A stretch of DNA of 51,737 nt from an uncultured Bacteroidota bacterium (GCA_902775135.1 CACYKY010000015.1:1-51737); one strand, 5' to 3'. Shown: positions 25,559-35,084, counted from the stretch's first letter. Translations and numbers: made by a program. The notes: generated by a model from the letters alone, not told the origin.

Positions 25559-26692
25559 AATCTCCGTGTTCCCATTGGAGTTCAGCAGCTTGGCCCTCAC
25601 GCTATAGCTCCGGTCGCCGCGCACATAGTCCACATCCACCTCGTCGCCCGGCGAGAACAGTGCCAGCTCCTCCATCATCTCGGCGAAGGTGTTCACCTCC
25701 TTGCCCGCAACGCGGACTATGACGTCCCCCTGGCGGATGCCCGCGCGGTCGGCGGCGCAGTCGGCGTTGACCTTGGCCACGTAGAGGCCCTTCAGGTCGC
25801 GGGCGCCCGTCTGACGTGCCACGTTGGCGTCCACCTCCGTCACCTGCACTCCCAGGTAGCCGCGCTGCACATAGCCGTAGCGCTGCAGGTCGCCAGCCAC
25901 CTTCACGGCAATGTTGCTCGGGATGGCGAACGAGTAGCCGATGTAGTTGCCGCTGTTGCCGGAGGCTATGGCCGTCACTATCCCCACCAGCTCGGCGCGC
26001 CCGTTCACCAGCGCGCCGCCGGAGTTGCCGCTGTTCACCGCCGCATCCGTCTGCAGGAAGCTCTCCAGGGGCGTCTCGTTGCTGCGCGAGGCCTCGATGA
26101 TGTGCATGTTGCGCGCTTTCGCGCTGATGATACCCGAGGTCACCGTCGAGGTGAGGTTGAAGGGGTTGCCTATGGCCAGCACCGGCTCGCCCACACGCAC
26201 GGCGTCGCTGTTGCCAAAGGGGATGAAGTGCAGCCCCCCGGCCTCCACCTTGATGACGGCGAGGTCGGTGGAGGGGTCGTTGCCCACCAGGCGGGCCGGA
26301 AGCTCGCGGCGGTCGTTGAGCGTCACGGTAATGCGCTGCGCGTCCTGCACCACGTGGTTGTTCGTCACTATGTATCCGTCGCTTGTCACGATGACCCCGC
26401 TGCCGTAGGCGTCGTACACCTGCCGCTGCACCCCCTGCTGGATGATGAAGCCGAAGAACGACTGGTAGAGGGGCGTCAGCTGCGAAATCTCGCATTTGAT
26501 GTGGACCACAGCGTCGATGGTGGCGGCGGCAACGTCGGAGAAATCAACGAGTTTCGGTGGTGCAACCTGTGGTGCCGTCTCTGGAGGCACAACGGCGGAG
26601 GCGGCAGCGGTGCCCTCCGTCGAGGGTTGTGCCGTGCAGGAACCCAGCGCCAGCGTGAGCGCTGCCAAGAGTGTGAAGAGAGATCTGTTCAT
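25544..26692 (-). CDS. HtrA/DegP-like serine protease lipoprotein
   Basis: A 382-residue envelope protease. The signal MNRSLFTLLAALTLALGSC carries a lipobox, so it is probably membrane-anchored; another ATG lies 9 nt upstream. The trypsin-like domain shows His 113 (TNNHVV), Asp 143 (TDLAVIKV) and Ser 224 (NSGNSGGALVNG). One PDZ domain follows (around 280-360, GLYVAKVNADCAADRAGIRQGDVI). DegP has two PDZ domains, so this resembles the DegS-like one-PDZ form. The last residues VNR and the stop are encoded by heptamers. Confidence 0.92.
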   Translation of the reverse strand: MNRSLFTLLAALTLALGSCTAQPSTEGTAAASAVVPPETAPQVAPPKLVDFSDVAAATIDAVVHIKCEISQLTPLYQSFFGFIIQQGVQRQVYDAYGSGVIVTSDGYIVTNNHVVQDAQRITVTLNDRRELPARLVGNDPSTDLAVIKVEAGGLHFIPFGNSDAVRVGEPVLAIGNPFNLTSTVTSGIISAKARNMHIIEASRSNETPLESFLQTDAAVNSGNSGGALVNGRAELVGIVTAIASGNSGNYIGYSFAIPSNIAVKVAGDLQRYGYVQRGYLGVQVTEVDANVARQTGARDLKGLYVAKVNADCAADRAGIRQGDVIVRVAGKEVNTFAEMMEELALFSPGDEVDVDYVRGDRSYSVRAKLLNSNGNTEIIVNR

Positions 26693-26759
26693 GCAAAACA
26701 TATTTTGGTAACTTCTATTAATTGCCCGTAGGGCATTTCTTTCAATAGCAAATATCTAA

Positions 26760-26774
26760 TTTCAATTTTCAATT
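26760..26774. repeat. short TTCAATT heptamer tract
   Basis: Two units of TTCAATT in the spacer upstream of the HtrA-like gene; the same heptamer encodes the CtpA-like signal peptide. Confidence 0.85.
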
Positions 26775-26813
26775 AAACGTATTTATAGAACATCCTTTTT
26801 TTCTTTCTTTTTT

Positions 26814-26877
26814 GGGTGCGCAGGCGTCCCGCCTGCATCATGTCCGGGTACGCAGGGGTCCCGCCTGCATCATATCA
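26814..26877. repeat. two 32-nt tandem units containing a palindrome
   Basis: The two units share GGGTRCGCAGG and TCCCGCCTGCATCAT. The first unit contains the perfect palindrome GCAGGCG-TCC-CGCCTGC, the second an imperfect version. GC-rich and REP-like, in an otherwise AT-rich spacer. Confidence 0.85.
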
Positions 26878-26918
26878 TCAAAAACTCAAAAATCCCAAAA
26901 AAATTGTGCCAACAAGAG

Positions 26919-26955
26919 AAAAAAAATCCCCGCACGCTAAATCTCGTGCGGGGAT
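26919..26955 (-). terminator. intrinsic terminator of the T9SS cargo gene
   Basis: An 11-bp stem (ATCCCCGCACG with CGTGCGGGGAT, 26926-26936 and 26945-26955) with an 8-nt loop, followed on the minus strand by a T-run at 26926-26919. It lies 28 nt past the stop codon. Confidence 0.95.
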
Positions 26956-26982
26956 TACCGATTCCCTTGGGAATGTGCCGTC

Positions 26983-29900
26983 CTACTTCACCATGAGCTT
27001 GCGGATGGCGTTGACCTGCTCGCCCGTGATGCGGACGAAGTAGGCCCCCTGCGCATAGCCCGCAAGGTCAATCGTGAGGGTCTTGCCCTTGGCCGTGTAC
27101 TCTCCCACGACTCTGCCGTTCATGTCCACTACCGTCACCTTGGCCCCTCCGTCGATGCCCGTGAGGGTAACCGTGGTGGAAGCGGGGTTCGGGTAGAGGG
27201 CGATGGCGGCGGTGGCAATGTCGTCGATGCCCTCGGTGCCGTCGTCCGGTGTCTCGAAACTGGTGGCGTTGCTCCAGATGGAGTACACGCCTTCAGCGCA
27301 GATGCTGCGCACGTAGACATCGTAGAGGATGCCCGCCGTGAGGCCCGTGAGGGTGGTGCTGCTGCCGTTGGCGCGGACCGTGGTTCCGTGGCCTACGCCA
27401 AAGCCGCTGGCGCCATATTCAAGTTCGAAGTTGTCCACTCCATTGGGGGCCGTCCACGATATCAGGGCACTGCCCGCCGTGATGTTGGAGGCGGTCACCC
27501 CACTGACGGGTTGGCAGCTGCTGGTGCTGAAGGTGGCAGTGGCGCTCCACTCGCTCTGGTTGGTGGCGCTGCAGTTGGCGCGGACAGCAACCGTGTACTC
27601 AAGGTTCGAGGCAAGTCCACTGACGGTGTAGGGGTTGCTGCTGGCCGTGAAGGTCTGGTCGAAGCCGGCAGCGGTGACGTGGATATCCCAGCTGTTCTGC
27701 CCCTCGGCGGCGCTCCAGCCTATGGTGGCGGTGTTCAGCCCTATGTCTGTAACGGTGACCTCGGTGGGCACTTCGCACTCCGGTTCGGGCTGGGCCTCGA
27801 AGTTGGCTATGAGGGCCACGTTATCCGTCACGGTGAAGGTGTAGGGGTTGTCGCTGCTCACGGCGGTGCCGTCGGCAGTCCAGTTCACAAAGAGGTAACC
27901 CTCCGTCGGGGTGGCCGTAGCGGTGACGCTGGTGCCCTCGGGAAGCAGTCCGCTGGGGCTCACGGCAGCCGTTCCCATGGCGCTGTTGGCCGATGTGGCC
28001 GTGACCGTGTAGGTGGCCACGGGCGTGGCGCCGGGGGCACCAACGGTGATATCGTCGATGGCAACTCCATAGCCGTAGTGGTCAACCATCTCGAAGGCTA
28101 TCTGGTAGGTGGCCGTGAGGTTGAGGAGGGCTATGGTGTCGGCCGTCCATGTGGCAATGGCGCCAGTGTAGCTTTCCAGCAGCGTCCAGTCGTCGCTCTG
28201 CTGGGCTCGGTAGTACACCTTCAGCTCGTCAATGTCGCCCGCCCAGCTGCGCTGCACGTGCCAGAAGGTGAGCACCACCGAGCTTTGGCTCGCCAGGTTC
28301 AGGGTCGGGGAGATGAGTTTGGTGCTGTTGCCGCTCGAGGAATGGGTGATCAGGGCGTTGCCGCTGCCGCCGTGCGAGCCCGTGGAGGTGCTGTAGTCGC
28401 CCGTGCCTTGTCGCCATTGGCTCTGTCCCTCCTGCTGCCAGCAGAGGAGCTCGGCCTCCGTTTCAAAGCCCACGCTCCAGGGGAAGACCACCACGTCGTC
28501 GCATTCCGTGGCACCGCCAATGGTGCGGGCGTCCGAGGTGTCGGACAGTCCGCAGAGGGTGCGGACAAAGAAGGTGTGCGAGGAGGAGGCCGTGAGGCCC
28601 GTGGCGGTATAGGTGGTGTCGCTGACGAGGGTCCACGCGCCGCCGTCAATCGAGACAAGGAAGCCCATCACCGAGTCGATGGCGTTCCACGCTATGCTGA
28701 TACTGCTGGTACTGCTTGCCGTCACCTCAAGTCCCGAGGGTTGCATGCACCCCGAGCAGGGGGCAAGGGTGTTCACCAAGGTGTCGCCGTTGTTCGAGGC
28801 CGACATCGAGTTCGGGGCGAAGCTGTAGAGCTCCACGCCCGAGCCGCCCAATATCACGGCGCTCATCTCGTAGGGATACATGCCACTGGTGTTGACAACA
28901 ACAGCCACAGGCATCGTCGAGCACACCGGAACCATCAGGGTGTCGCTGTTGCCCGTGGCTATGGTGCCGCTGGCCAGCTGCAGTCCGTTCTGGTAGACGT
29001 TGAGGGAGTTTCCGTTCCATCCGTCGCCGTACGAGTCGGCCATCACGAGGGTGATGTTGCACGTGCCGTCGTCGCAGAGGGTGAAGAAGGTAGCGCTCTC
29101 GCCCACGGCTTCGCCGTCATCGCTGCCGCAGTCGGCAATGACCTCGACGGTGTGTTCCGTCATCGGGCTCAGCCCCGTGAGGCTGTAGCTCGGGGTTCCC
29201 GCAACCACGACGGTGTCACCCCCGTCGACGACGATCTTCCACGCCGTCTCCGTGCCGCCAGGGGTCCAGCTGGCGGTGGCGCTGCTTCCCGTGATGTCGC
29301 TGAAGACTATGTCGCCAACAGGCACGCAGGCAACGGTGGTGGTGAAGCCTACGGTGCTGGCCATCGAGGTGTCGCCGCTGCCGCAGATGGCGCTGATGGC
29401 CACGGTGTGGCTGCTCTCGCTCGTCAGGCCGTCCAGGTGGATGGAGTCCGTAGTGACCTCATAGCCCTCGCCGCCGTCAACCACAACCCACCACGAGGTC
29501 TCGTCGCCCCGCGGGGTCCACACAATGTCGGCATCGTGGGCATATACATGCTGGGCCGCCAGGTCGCCGACACTCGTGCAGGTGAGCTTCGCAATCCTGA
29601 TGTTGTCCACTGCGGCTCCCGGGTTCTCATAGGTGCTCATCGAGGAGTTGTACCAGTAGAAGTCCAGGGTGTAGAGGCCGGTGTCCACATCGATGACCGT
29701 GCTGTAGGTGGTCCAGTTCAGGCTGTCGTGGAGCGACCCCGTGAGGTTGGTGCCCGAGGGGCTGCTGCCGGCATTGGGCCGGTAGGCCCCGGCAACCAGG
29801 TGGGCACGCAGGTAGGCGTCGCTGCCGCCGTTGCATTTCCACGCGAAGGAGAGCTCGTATTCGCCCGCCTCCGTGAAGCGTATCTGGCGGTAGGCGTGCG

Positions 29901-32292
29901 AGTTCGCGCTCGCCTGCGAGGTGTATTCATTGGTGGCACCGTGGGTGGAGCTCACGTAGAGGGAGCGTCCGCCCGTGGCGGCAACGGCCTGGCCGATATA
30001 CCAGCCCGAGGCGTTATTGGCCATGTTCCAGCTCACATCCTCCCCCTCCTCGAAGCCGTTCTCGTAGGGGAATTCGCTGACGGGGTTGGGGTCCACCACA
30101 TAGATCACCAGGCTCTCCGTGTCGGCACCGAAGGCCGTGCTGGCTATCAGACTCAGGGTGTCTATCCCCGCAGCGCTGTAGCTCACCGTGACGGTGTCGG
30201 TGTTGTCGCCCGTAAGGGTCACGCCGCCCGTGGCGGCAAGGGTGGAGGTCCATTGGTAGCTCACGTCGCTCCCCGTCATCAGGTTCCCGCTGAAGGTGAA
30301 GGCGGTGTCAACGCCTATGGTGTACGTGTACGTGGCGGGATTGAAGGGACTCAGCACCGGCACTCCCACATAGATGACGCTGAAGTCGTCAATCATCAGG
30401 GTATAGGTGCCCGTGCCCGTGGGCGTGGTGCGGATGGCTATGCGCTCACCGTCGCCCTGATAGGTGTTGAAGAGGACATTGTAGATGCGATAGGCGCTGG
30501 AGAAGGAGGAACCGGCAATGAGATTGACGGTGTCCACAGGGACAAAGACGTCCATTCCCTGTTCGTTGGTCTCTATGACGCCCGCCTCCAACCTGAAGTT
30601 GGCGTTGGTGATGGAGGCATAGAAGCTCAGCTGCAGGTCCGCGATGTTCTGCATGCGGGGCAGCGCCAGCACTTCCGTCTCGCCCTGGTTGCTCTCAAAT
30701 TCGAAGTACACGTCGCTGTTGTGGGCGTTGGGGGTGTGGCGGTAGGCCGAGGGGAAGACGGGATGGGGGTTCAGACCCGTGTTCGTGCCCGTCTGCACCT
30801 GCAGCCAGCAGTCCGGCATGTCGCCGGTCTGCAGGTCTTCAAACCCCGAACTGAACGGGAGGTCGGCGTAGCCGTCGCACTCCGTGTGGACGCTGACGCT
30901 CCGCGCGGCGGAGGTGTCGTCGTAGCCGCAGACGGCGCGCACCGATAGGGTGTAGTGGGTGTTCGACTCAAGGCCGCCCACCACGAAGCTGTTCGTCGCC
31001 GTAGGGCTACCCAGGGCTTCCTCGCCGTTCACGTAGACGGCCCACAGCGTTTCGTCGTTGCCGGGGGTCCAGCTGATGGTGGCCGACGAAGCATCGAAGG
31101 TGTTGAGGGTCAATCCCGATACGGGAATGCACGAGGGGCAGCCGTTGCCAACGGCCACAAGGGTGTCACCCGCCGAACGGCCGGCAATGGTGGCATTGAA
31201 CAAGTCGGTGCCCGCAATGTCGGTCACCCGCACCGACGGCGTATAGTAGGTCGAGGAGGGCATCTGCGCCACCAGCACAATGACGCTGTCGCCGTTGCAG
31301 ATGTCCACCGTGCGGGTGTCCGTACCCGTAGAAAGGGCCGACCCGTTCTGGTACACCGCCACCGAGGGGTTGTAGTACGTGCTGTAGCTGTAGCTGCTCG
31401 AGGGGGCGACAACGAGTTGGCAGTTGCCGTTCTCGCAGAGGGTGCGGAAGGTGCCCGTGAGGCTCATCGAGGTGTCACCCGCACCGCAGACGGCGCGAAT
31501 CGTCACGCTCTGGTCGGTGTTGGCATCAAGGCCGCTGAAGGTGTAGCTGGCGCTGCTCACGGGACTGTCGCCCACCTCCTCGCCGTTCACCATCACCATC
31601 CACGAGGTCTCCTCTCCCACGGGGGTCCATGTGGCAGTGGCACCGTTGTTGGTCAGGTTGCTGAAGGTCAGTGCCGTAGGGGCGGGACACGTGAGGCGGC
31701 CAAAGTAGAGGTTGTCCACAGCCACAGCGGGGCTGTTGAACACGCTGCCGTCCGAACGCCACATGAAGATGAGCTTGTAGGTCCCCAGGTCGGCGTCGGT
31801 CACCACTCGCGTGGTGTAGTAGTGCTGCCAGCTGCTCTGCTGGTTGAAGCGGCCGCCAATCTGGGTGGCGCCGCTCAGCGTGCTGTTGGCCGTGGGCGTC
31901 ACGTTGTCCGGCGCCCAGTACACATACATGTAGTCGTACGAGCTCTCGCCCGTTCCCTTCCAGTCAAAGGCTATCTCGTACTCGCCGCTCTGCTGCAATT
32001 CCACAGTGATCCACGCGTAGGAGTACACATTGGCGGTGCTGTAGTTGTTCGTGGCGCCGTTGTCGTTGCTGATGTACATGCTCCGCGCTCCGCCGCTGTA
32101 GGTGGCTCCGCCGAAGCACCATCCGTCGGCACCGTTGGCGAAGGAGACGTAGGCGCTGTCGCCGCTCCCCACCTCGAAGGTGAAGGTCCGCGGCAGGTCG
32201 GCATCGCTCAGCGTCGTCGCCGTCTGCGCCGTCACCATGGTGGGTAGCATCATGGCCACCAATCCCATTAATGTAAGTAGTCGTTTTCTCAT
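26983..32292 (-). CDS. large fibronectin-III multidomain protein with T9SS type A sorting tail
   Basis: A 1769-residue secreted protein with a signal peptide (about 1-23, MRKRLLTLMGLVAMM start). In order I read: MAM/jelly-roll-like module 30-200, FnIII 203-285, Cys-bracketed module 285-385 (LCENGNCQL to CPSC), FnIII 385-468, MAM-like 468-640, PKD-like 645-740, MAM-like 740-904, FnIII 905-988, FnIII 988-1075, a second Cys-bracketed module 1075-1185 (LCDDGTCNI, SYGDGWNGN), FnIII 1185-1265, MAM-like 1265-1420, InlB-like repeat 1422-1505, FnIII 1505-1594, FnIII 1595-1680, and the Por-secretion tail 1690-1769 (LYPNPASTTVTL, GAYFVRI, KLMVK). Such proteins are exported by T9SS and attached to the surface or released. 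Binding target unknown. It has its own promoter and terminator. Confidence 0.93.
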   Translation of the reverse strand: MRKRLLTLMGLVAMMLPTMVTAQTATTLSDADLPRTFTFEVGSGDSAYVSFANGADGWCFGGATYSGGARSMYISNDNGATNNYSTANVYSYAWITVELQQSGEYEIAFDWKGTGESSYDYMYVYWAPDNVTPTANSTLSGATQIGGRFNQQSSWQHYYTTRVVTDADLGTYKLIFMWRSDGSVFNSPAVAVDNLYFGRLTCPAPTALTFSNLTNNGATATWTPVGEETSWMVMVNGEEVGDSPVSSASYTFSGLDANTDQSVTIRAVCGAGDTSMSLTGTFRTLCENGNCQLVVAPSSSYSYSTYYNPSVAVYQNGSALSTGTDTRTVDICNGDSVIVLVAQMPSSTYYTPSVRVTDIAGTDLFNATIAGRSAGDTLVAVGNGCPSCIPVSGLTLNTFDASSATISWTPGNDETLWAVYVNGEEALGSPTATNSFVVGGLESNTHYTLSVRAVCGYDDTSAARSVSVHTECDGYADLPFSSGFEDLQTGDMPDCWLQVQTGTNTGLNPHPVFPSAYRHTPNAHNSDVYFEFESNQGETEVLALPRMQNIADLQLSFYASITNANFRLEAGVIETNEQGMDVFVPVDTVNLIAGSSFSSAYRIYNVLFNTYQGDGERIAIRTTPTGTGTYTLMIDDFSVIYVGVPVLSPFNPATYTYTIGVDTAFTFSGNLMTGSDVSYQWTSTLAATGGVTLTGDNTDTVTVSYSAAGIDTLSLIASTAFGADTESLVIYVVDPNPVSEFPYENGFEEGEDVSWNMANNASGWYIGQAVAATGGRSLYVSSTHGATNEYTSQASANSHAYRQIRFTEAGEYELSFAWKCNGGSDAYLRAHLVAGAYRPNAGSSPSGTNLTGSLHDSLNWTTYSTVIDVDTGLYTLDFYWYNSSMSTYENPGAAVDNIRIAKLTCTSVGDLAAQHVYAHDADIVWTPRGDETSWWVVVDGGEGYEVTTDSIHLDGLTSESSHTVAISAICGSGDTSMASTVGFTTTVACVPVGDIVFSDITGSSATASWTPGGTETAWKIVVDGGDTVVVAGTPSYSLTGLSPMTEHTVEVIADCGSDDGEAVGESATFFTLCDDGTCNITLVMADSYGDGWNGNSLNVYQNGLQLASGTIATGNSDTLMVPVCSTMPVAVVVNTSGMYPYEMSAVILGGSGVELYSFAPNSMSASNNGDTLVNTLAPCSGCMQPSGLEVTASSTSSISIAWNAIDSVMGFLVSIDGGAWTLVSDTTYTATGLTASSSHTFFVRTLCGLSDTSDARTIGGATECDDVVVFPWSVGFETEAELLCWQQEGQSQWRQGTGDYSTSTGSHGGSGNALITHSSSGNSTKLISPTLNLASQSSVVLTFWHVQRSWAGDIDELKVYYRAQQSDDWTLLESYTGAIATWTADTIALLNLTATYQIAFEMVDHYGYGVAIDDITVGAPGATPVATYTVTATSANSAMGTAAVSPSGLLPEGTSVTATATPTEGYLFVNWTADGTAVSSDNPYTFTVTDNVALIANFEAQPEPECEVPTEVTVTDIGLNTATIGWSAAEGQNSWDIHVTAAGFDQTFTASSNPYTVSGLASNLEYTVAVRANCSATNQSEWSATATFSTSSCQPVSGVTASNITAGSALISWTAPNGVDNFELEYGASGFGVGHGTTVRANGSSTTLTGLTAGILYDVYVRSICAEGVYSIWSNATSFETPDDGTEGIDDIATAAIALYPNPASTTVTLTGIDGGAKVTVVDMNGRVVGEYTAKGKTLTIDLAGYAQGAYFVRITGEQVNAIRKLMVK

Positions 32293-32345
32293 AATGTAAT
32301 GTGTTTGAATTTTTTATAATGTTTAATGATATCTATATCATTTTG

Positions 32346-32376
32346 CAAATATACAAAAATATCACTTCCTCCGCAA
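32346..32376 (-). promoter_or_regulatory. promoter of the T9SS cargo gene
   Basis: TATATTTG (32346-32353, minus strand) with TTG at 32374-32376, 20 nt apart, fits the Bacteroidota consensus. The leader would be about 45 nt. Confidence 0.65.
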
Positions 32377-32428
32377 TTTTTTTTCAAAATAGGAGTTTTT
32401 ATTTCCAAATAGTTTTTTTTGAAAGCCC

Positions 32429-33187
32429 ATGAAAACAGACAACAACCCTTCATCGTCCCCCCTCCCCTCTCCCCAGCCGTGGGGCAAGCTCATCCTCTTC
32501 CCTGTCCCCATCGGCGCCGACGACCTGGCGTGCTCTCTCCCCCCGCAAAACGCCGCCCTCCTCGCCTCTTGCCGCACTTTCATCGTCGAGGAGCTGCGGA
32601 GCGCCCGCCGCTTCCTCAAGAAGGCGGCCTACCCCTACCCTATCGACAGCACTGTCTTCCTGGAGCTTAACGAGCATACCTCCCACGAGGCAATAGGTGG
32701 CTACCTAGATGCAATAGAGCGTGGCGAGAACATCGGCCTGTTGAGCGAGGCCGGCCTGCCCTGCGTGGCCGACCCCGGGGCCATGATCACCAAGGTGGCG
32801 CAACGACGTGGCATCGAGGTCGTACCCCTCGTGGGTCCCTCCTCCCTCATGCTGGCGCTCATGGCTTCCGGCTTCAACGGCCAGAACTTCGCCTTCGTGG
32901 GCTACCTGCCCGTCGACAAGTCCAAGCGCTCCGCCGCCATCCGCCACCTCGAGGAGCGCCTCCGTCGCGAGCACCAGACCCAGCTCTTCATCGAGGCACC
33001 CTATCGCAACAACCAGCTCCTCGAAGCCCTATGCACCACCCTCAACCCCCAGACCATGATTTGCGTGGCCTGCGACCTGACGCTGCCGACACAACAAATC
33101 CGCTCACTCACGAGTGGGAAATGGAAAACGGAAAGAGCGAAGATTGATCTCCACAAACGGAACACCGTGTTCCTTATCGGAGAATGA
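32429..33187 (+). CDS. SAM-dependent methyltransferase, RsmI/tetrapyrrole methylase type
   Basis: A 252-residue enzyme of the tetrapyrrole methylase superfamily, close to RsmI, which 2'-O-methylates C1402 of 16S rRNA. Motifs: LFPVPIG near 25-31, NIGLLSEAGLPCVADPGA (about 95-112), VPLVGPSSLMLALMASGFNGQNF (about 131-153). It is shorter than the common RsmI and of the Bacteroidota short type, so the target is less certain. Residues of about 229-240 (GKWKTERAKID) are encoded by imperfect heptamers. Divergent from the T9SS cargo gene. Confidence 0.85.
   Translation: MKTDNNPSSSPLPSPQPWGKLILFPVPIGADDLACSLPPQNAALLASCRTFIVEELRSARRFLKKAAYPYPIDSTVFLELNEHTSHEAIGGYLDAIERGENIGLLSEAGLPCVADPGAMITKVAQRRGIEVVPLVGPSSLMLALMASGFNGQNFAFVGYLPVDKSKRSAAIRHLEERLRREHQTQLFIEAPYRNNQLLEALCTTLNPQTMICVACDLTLPTQQIRSLTSGKWKTERAKIDLHKRNTVFLIGE
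33114..33148. repeat. imperfect heptamer tract inside the RsmI-like gene
   Basis: Five 7-nt units: GTGGGAA, ATGGAAA, ACGGAAA, GAGCGAA, GATTGAT. Related to the tract at 18499-18540 and to the GTGGAAA form of the ispG tract. Confidence 0.6.
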
Positions 33188-33197
33188 GGCATTATTT

Positions 33198-33243
33198 GGT
33201 TTACCGTTTACGGTTTAGGGTTAATGGGTTTAATGGGTTTAGG
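33198..33243. repeat. telomere-like heptamer spacer (TTTAGGG type)
   Basis: Degenerate units TTTACCG, TTTACGG, TTTAGGG and TTTAATGGG between the convergent RsmI-like gene and topB. Confidence 0.85.
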
Positions 33244-33269
33244 GGATTGGTTTCACGGCTGGCGGGAGG

Positions 33270-35084
33270 CTACTGATAGACCATGCGGCGAGAGCCGTCG
33301 GACATCACCTGCTGGATAATCTCACAGACCATCTGCTTCAGTTCGTCGATGAACTGGTGCGAGTCGTAGTTGTGCGCCTCAATGTCGCGCAGTTTCTTCT
33401 CCCACTGGCCGGTGAGTTCAGCACTTTTGAGGAGATCCTCCTGGATGACACCTATGAGGGCAATGCCTGTGGGCGTGGGCTCCAGACTCTTGCGAACTTT
33501 CTGAATATACTGCCGCTTGTAGAGTGTCTCGATGATGGCGGCACGCGTGGAGGGACGTCCGATGCCGTTGGCCTTGAGGGCGTCGCGCAGTTCTTCGTTG
33601 TCCACCATCTTGCCCGCCGTCTCCATGGCGCGGAGGAGGGTGGCTTCGGTGTAGGGTTTGGGAGGTGTGGTCTGCTTCTCGGTGAGGGTAGGCTCATGTG
33701 GGCCATGTTCGCCCTGCTCGAAGGCGGGAAGGGTCTGCTCTTCGTCGTCCCTCTTGTCCGACTTGTCCGTCTCTTCGGATGGGTCTGGTTTTCCACCGAA
33801 GACCATGCGCCAGCCTTCGTCGAGAATCTGCTTGCCCGTGGCCTTGAACTCCACATTCTCCACTGCCCCCAGCACCGTGGTGGTGGAGAATTTGCAGTCG
33901 GGATAGAAGACGGCGATGAAGCGGCGGGCGACGAGGTCGTAGACGCGCTTCTCGTCGAGCGATATGCTCACGGAGGAGGGGTCGGTGCCCGTGGGGATGA
34001 TGGCATGGTGGTCCGTAACCTTGCTGCTGTCGAAGACTTTCTTGCTTTTCTTCAGCTTCTTGCCCATCAGTGGCTGGATGAGAGGTGCATAGGGGCGGAT
34101 ACCCTGCAATATCCCCGGACATTTGGCATAGATGTCGTCGGAGAGGAAGGTGGTATCGACTCGGGGATAGGTGGTGAGTTTTTTCTCGTAGAGGCTCTGG
34201 ATGTGCTTCAGCGTGTCGTCGGCGGAGAAGCTGTATTTCCTGTTGCACTCCACCTGGAGGCTGGTGAGGTCGAAAAGTCGCGGCGGCGCCTCGGTGCCGG
34301 CCTTCTGCTCAATGGAGGTGACGGTGAAATCTTTGCCTTTGATTTCTTCCATGGCCTTCTGGCCTTCCTCGATCTTTTTGATTTTGCCTTTGGTGGAGCT
34401 GAAAGTGACGCCACGATAGACCGTCGAAAGAATCCAGTATTTCTCCGGTTTGAAGTTTTTTATCTCGAAATGGCGCTTCACAATCATGGCCAGCGTGGGG
34501 GTCTGCACACGGCCGATGCTGAGCACCTGGCCTTTGGCCTGCGCGAAGCGCAGGGTGTAGAGGCGGGTGGCGTTCATGCCCAGCAGCCAGTCGCCGATGG
34601 CGCGGCAGAGGCCGGCCTCGTAGAGGCTCTGGTATTCCTCCTGGGGCTTGAGGTTGGAGAAAGCCTCGCGGATGGCCTCCTCGGTGAGCGACGAGACCCA
34701 CAGGCGCTGCACGGGGCACTTGACCTTGGCCTTCTGCATCACCCACCGCTGGATGAGCTCGCCCTCCTGTCCGGCATCGCCGCAGTTGATGATGCCGTCG
34801 GCGGCCTGGAAGAGGCGCTCGATGGTGCCGAACTGCTTCTCATAGCCTTGGTTGTCGATGAGTTTGATGCCGAAACGCGGCGGGATCATGGGCAGCGCCC
34901 CCAGGCTCCAACGGCGCCACTGGTCGCAGTAGTCCTGCGGCTCCTTGAGGGTGCAGAGGTGGCCAAAGGTCCAGGTCACCTGGTAGCCGTTGCCCTCCAT
35001 GTAGCCGTCGTGGGAGGTGTTGGCCCCCAGCACCTTGGCGATCTCCTTCGCCACACTCGGCTTTTCAGCAATGCAAACTATCAT
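33270..35084 (-). CDS. topB: DNA topoisomerase III
   Basis: A 604-residue type IA topoisomerase that decatenates DNA by single-strand passage. The TOPRIM domain has the opening IAEKPSVAKEIAKVLG and the acidic motif CGDAGQEGELIQRW (around 95). The IGRVQTPTLAMIV signature lies near 195, and the active-site Tyr in TTYPRVDTTFLSDD near 305. No C-terminal Cys4 zinc fingers are present; the enzyme ends in a basic/polar region. No mobile-element genes adjoin it, so it appears to be the chromosomal form. Confidence 0.94.
   Translation of the reverse strand: MIVCIAEKPSVAKEIAKVLGANTSHDGYMEGNGYQVTWTFGHLCTLKEPQDYCDQWRRWSLGALPMIPPRFGIKLIDNQGYEKQFGTIERLFQAADGIINCGDAGQEGELIQRWVMQKAKVKCPVQRLWVSSLTEEAIREAFSNLKPQEEYQSLYEAGLCRAIGDWLLGMNATRLYTLRFAQAKGQVLSIGRVQTPTLAMIVKRHFEIKNFKPEKYWILSTVYRGVTFSSTKGKIKKIEEGQKAMEEIKGKDFTVTSIEQKAGTEAPPRLFDLTSLQVECNRKYSFSADDTLKHIQSLYEKKLTTYPRVDTTFLSDDIYAKCPGILQGIRPYAPLIQPLMGKKLKKSKKVFDSSKVTDHHAIIPTGTDPSSVSISLDEKRVYDLVARRFIAVFYPDCKFSTTTVLGAVENVEFKATGKQILDEGWRMVFGGKPDPSEETDKSDKRDDEEQTLPAFEQGEHGPHEPTLTEKQTTPPKPYTEATLLRAMETAGKMVDNEELRDALKANGIGRPSTRAAIIETLYKRQYIQKVRKSLEPTPTGIALIGVIQEDLLKSAELTGQWEKKLRDIEAHNYDSHQFIDELKQMVCEIIQQVMSDGSRRMVYQ

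Noticed and set aside
27388..30948. Plus-strand open frame of 1186 codons antisense to the T9SS cargo gene
   Set aside because: It is the mirror of a GC-rich, repetitive coding region; the translation is Gly/Ala/Val/Arg-rich with no domain, signal or start context, while the minus strand encodes a well-formed modular protein.
33270..35084. topB as evidence of an integrative conjugative element
   Set aside because: Neighbours are truA, prmA and an RsmI-like gene, and no relaxase, integrase or tra genes are present.
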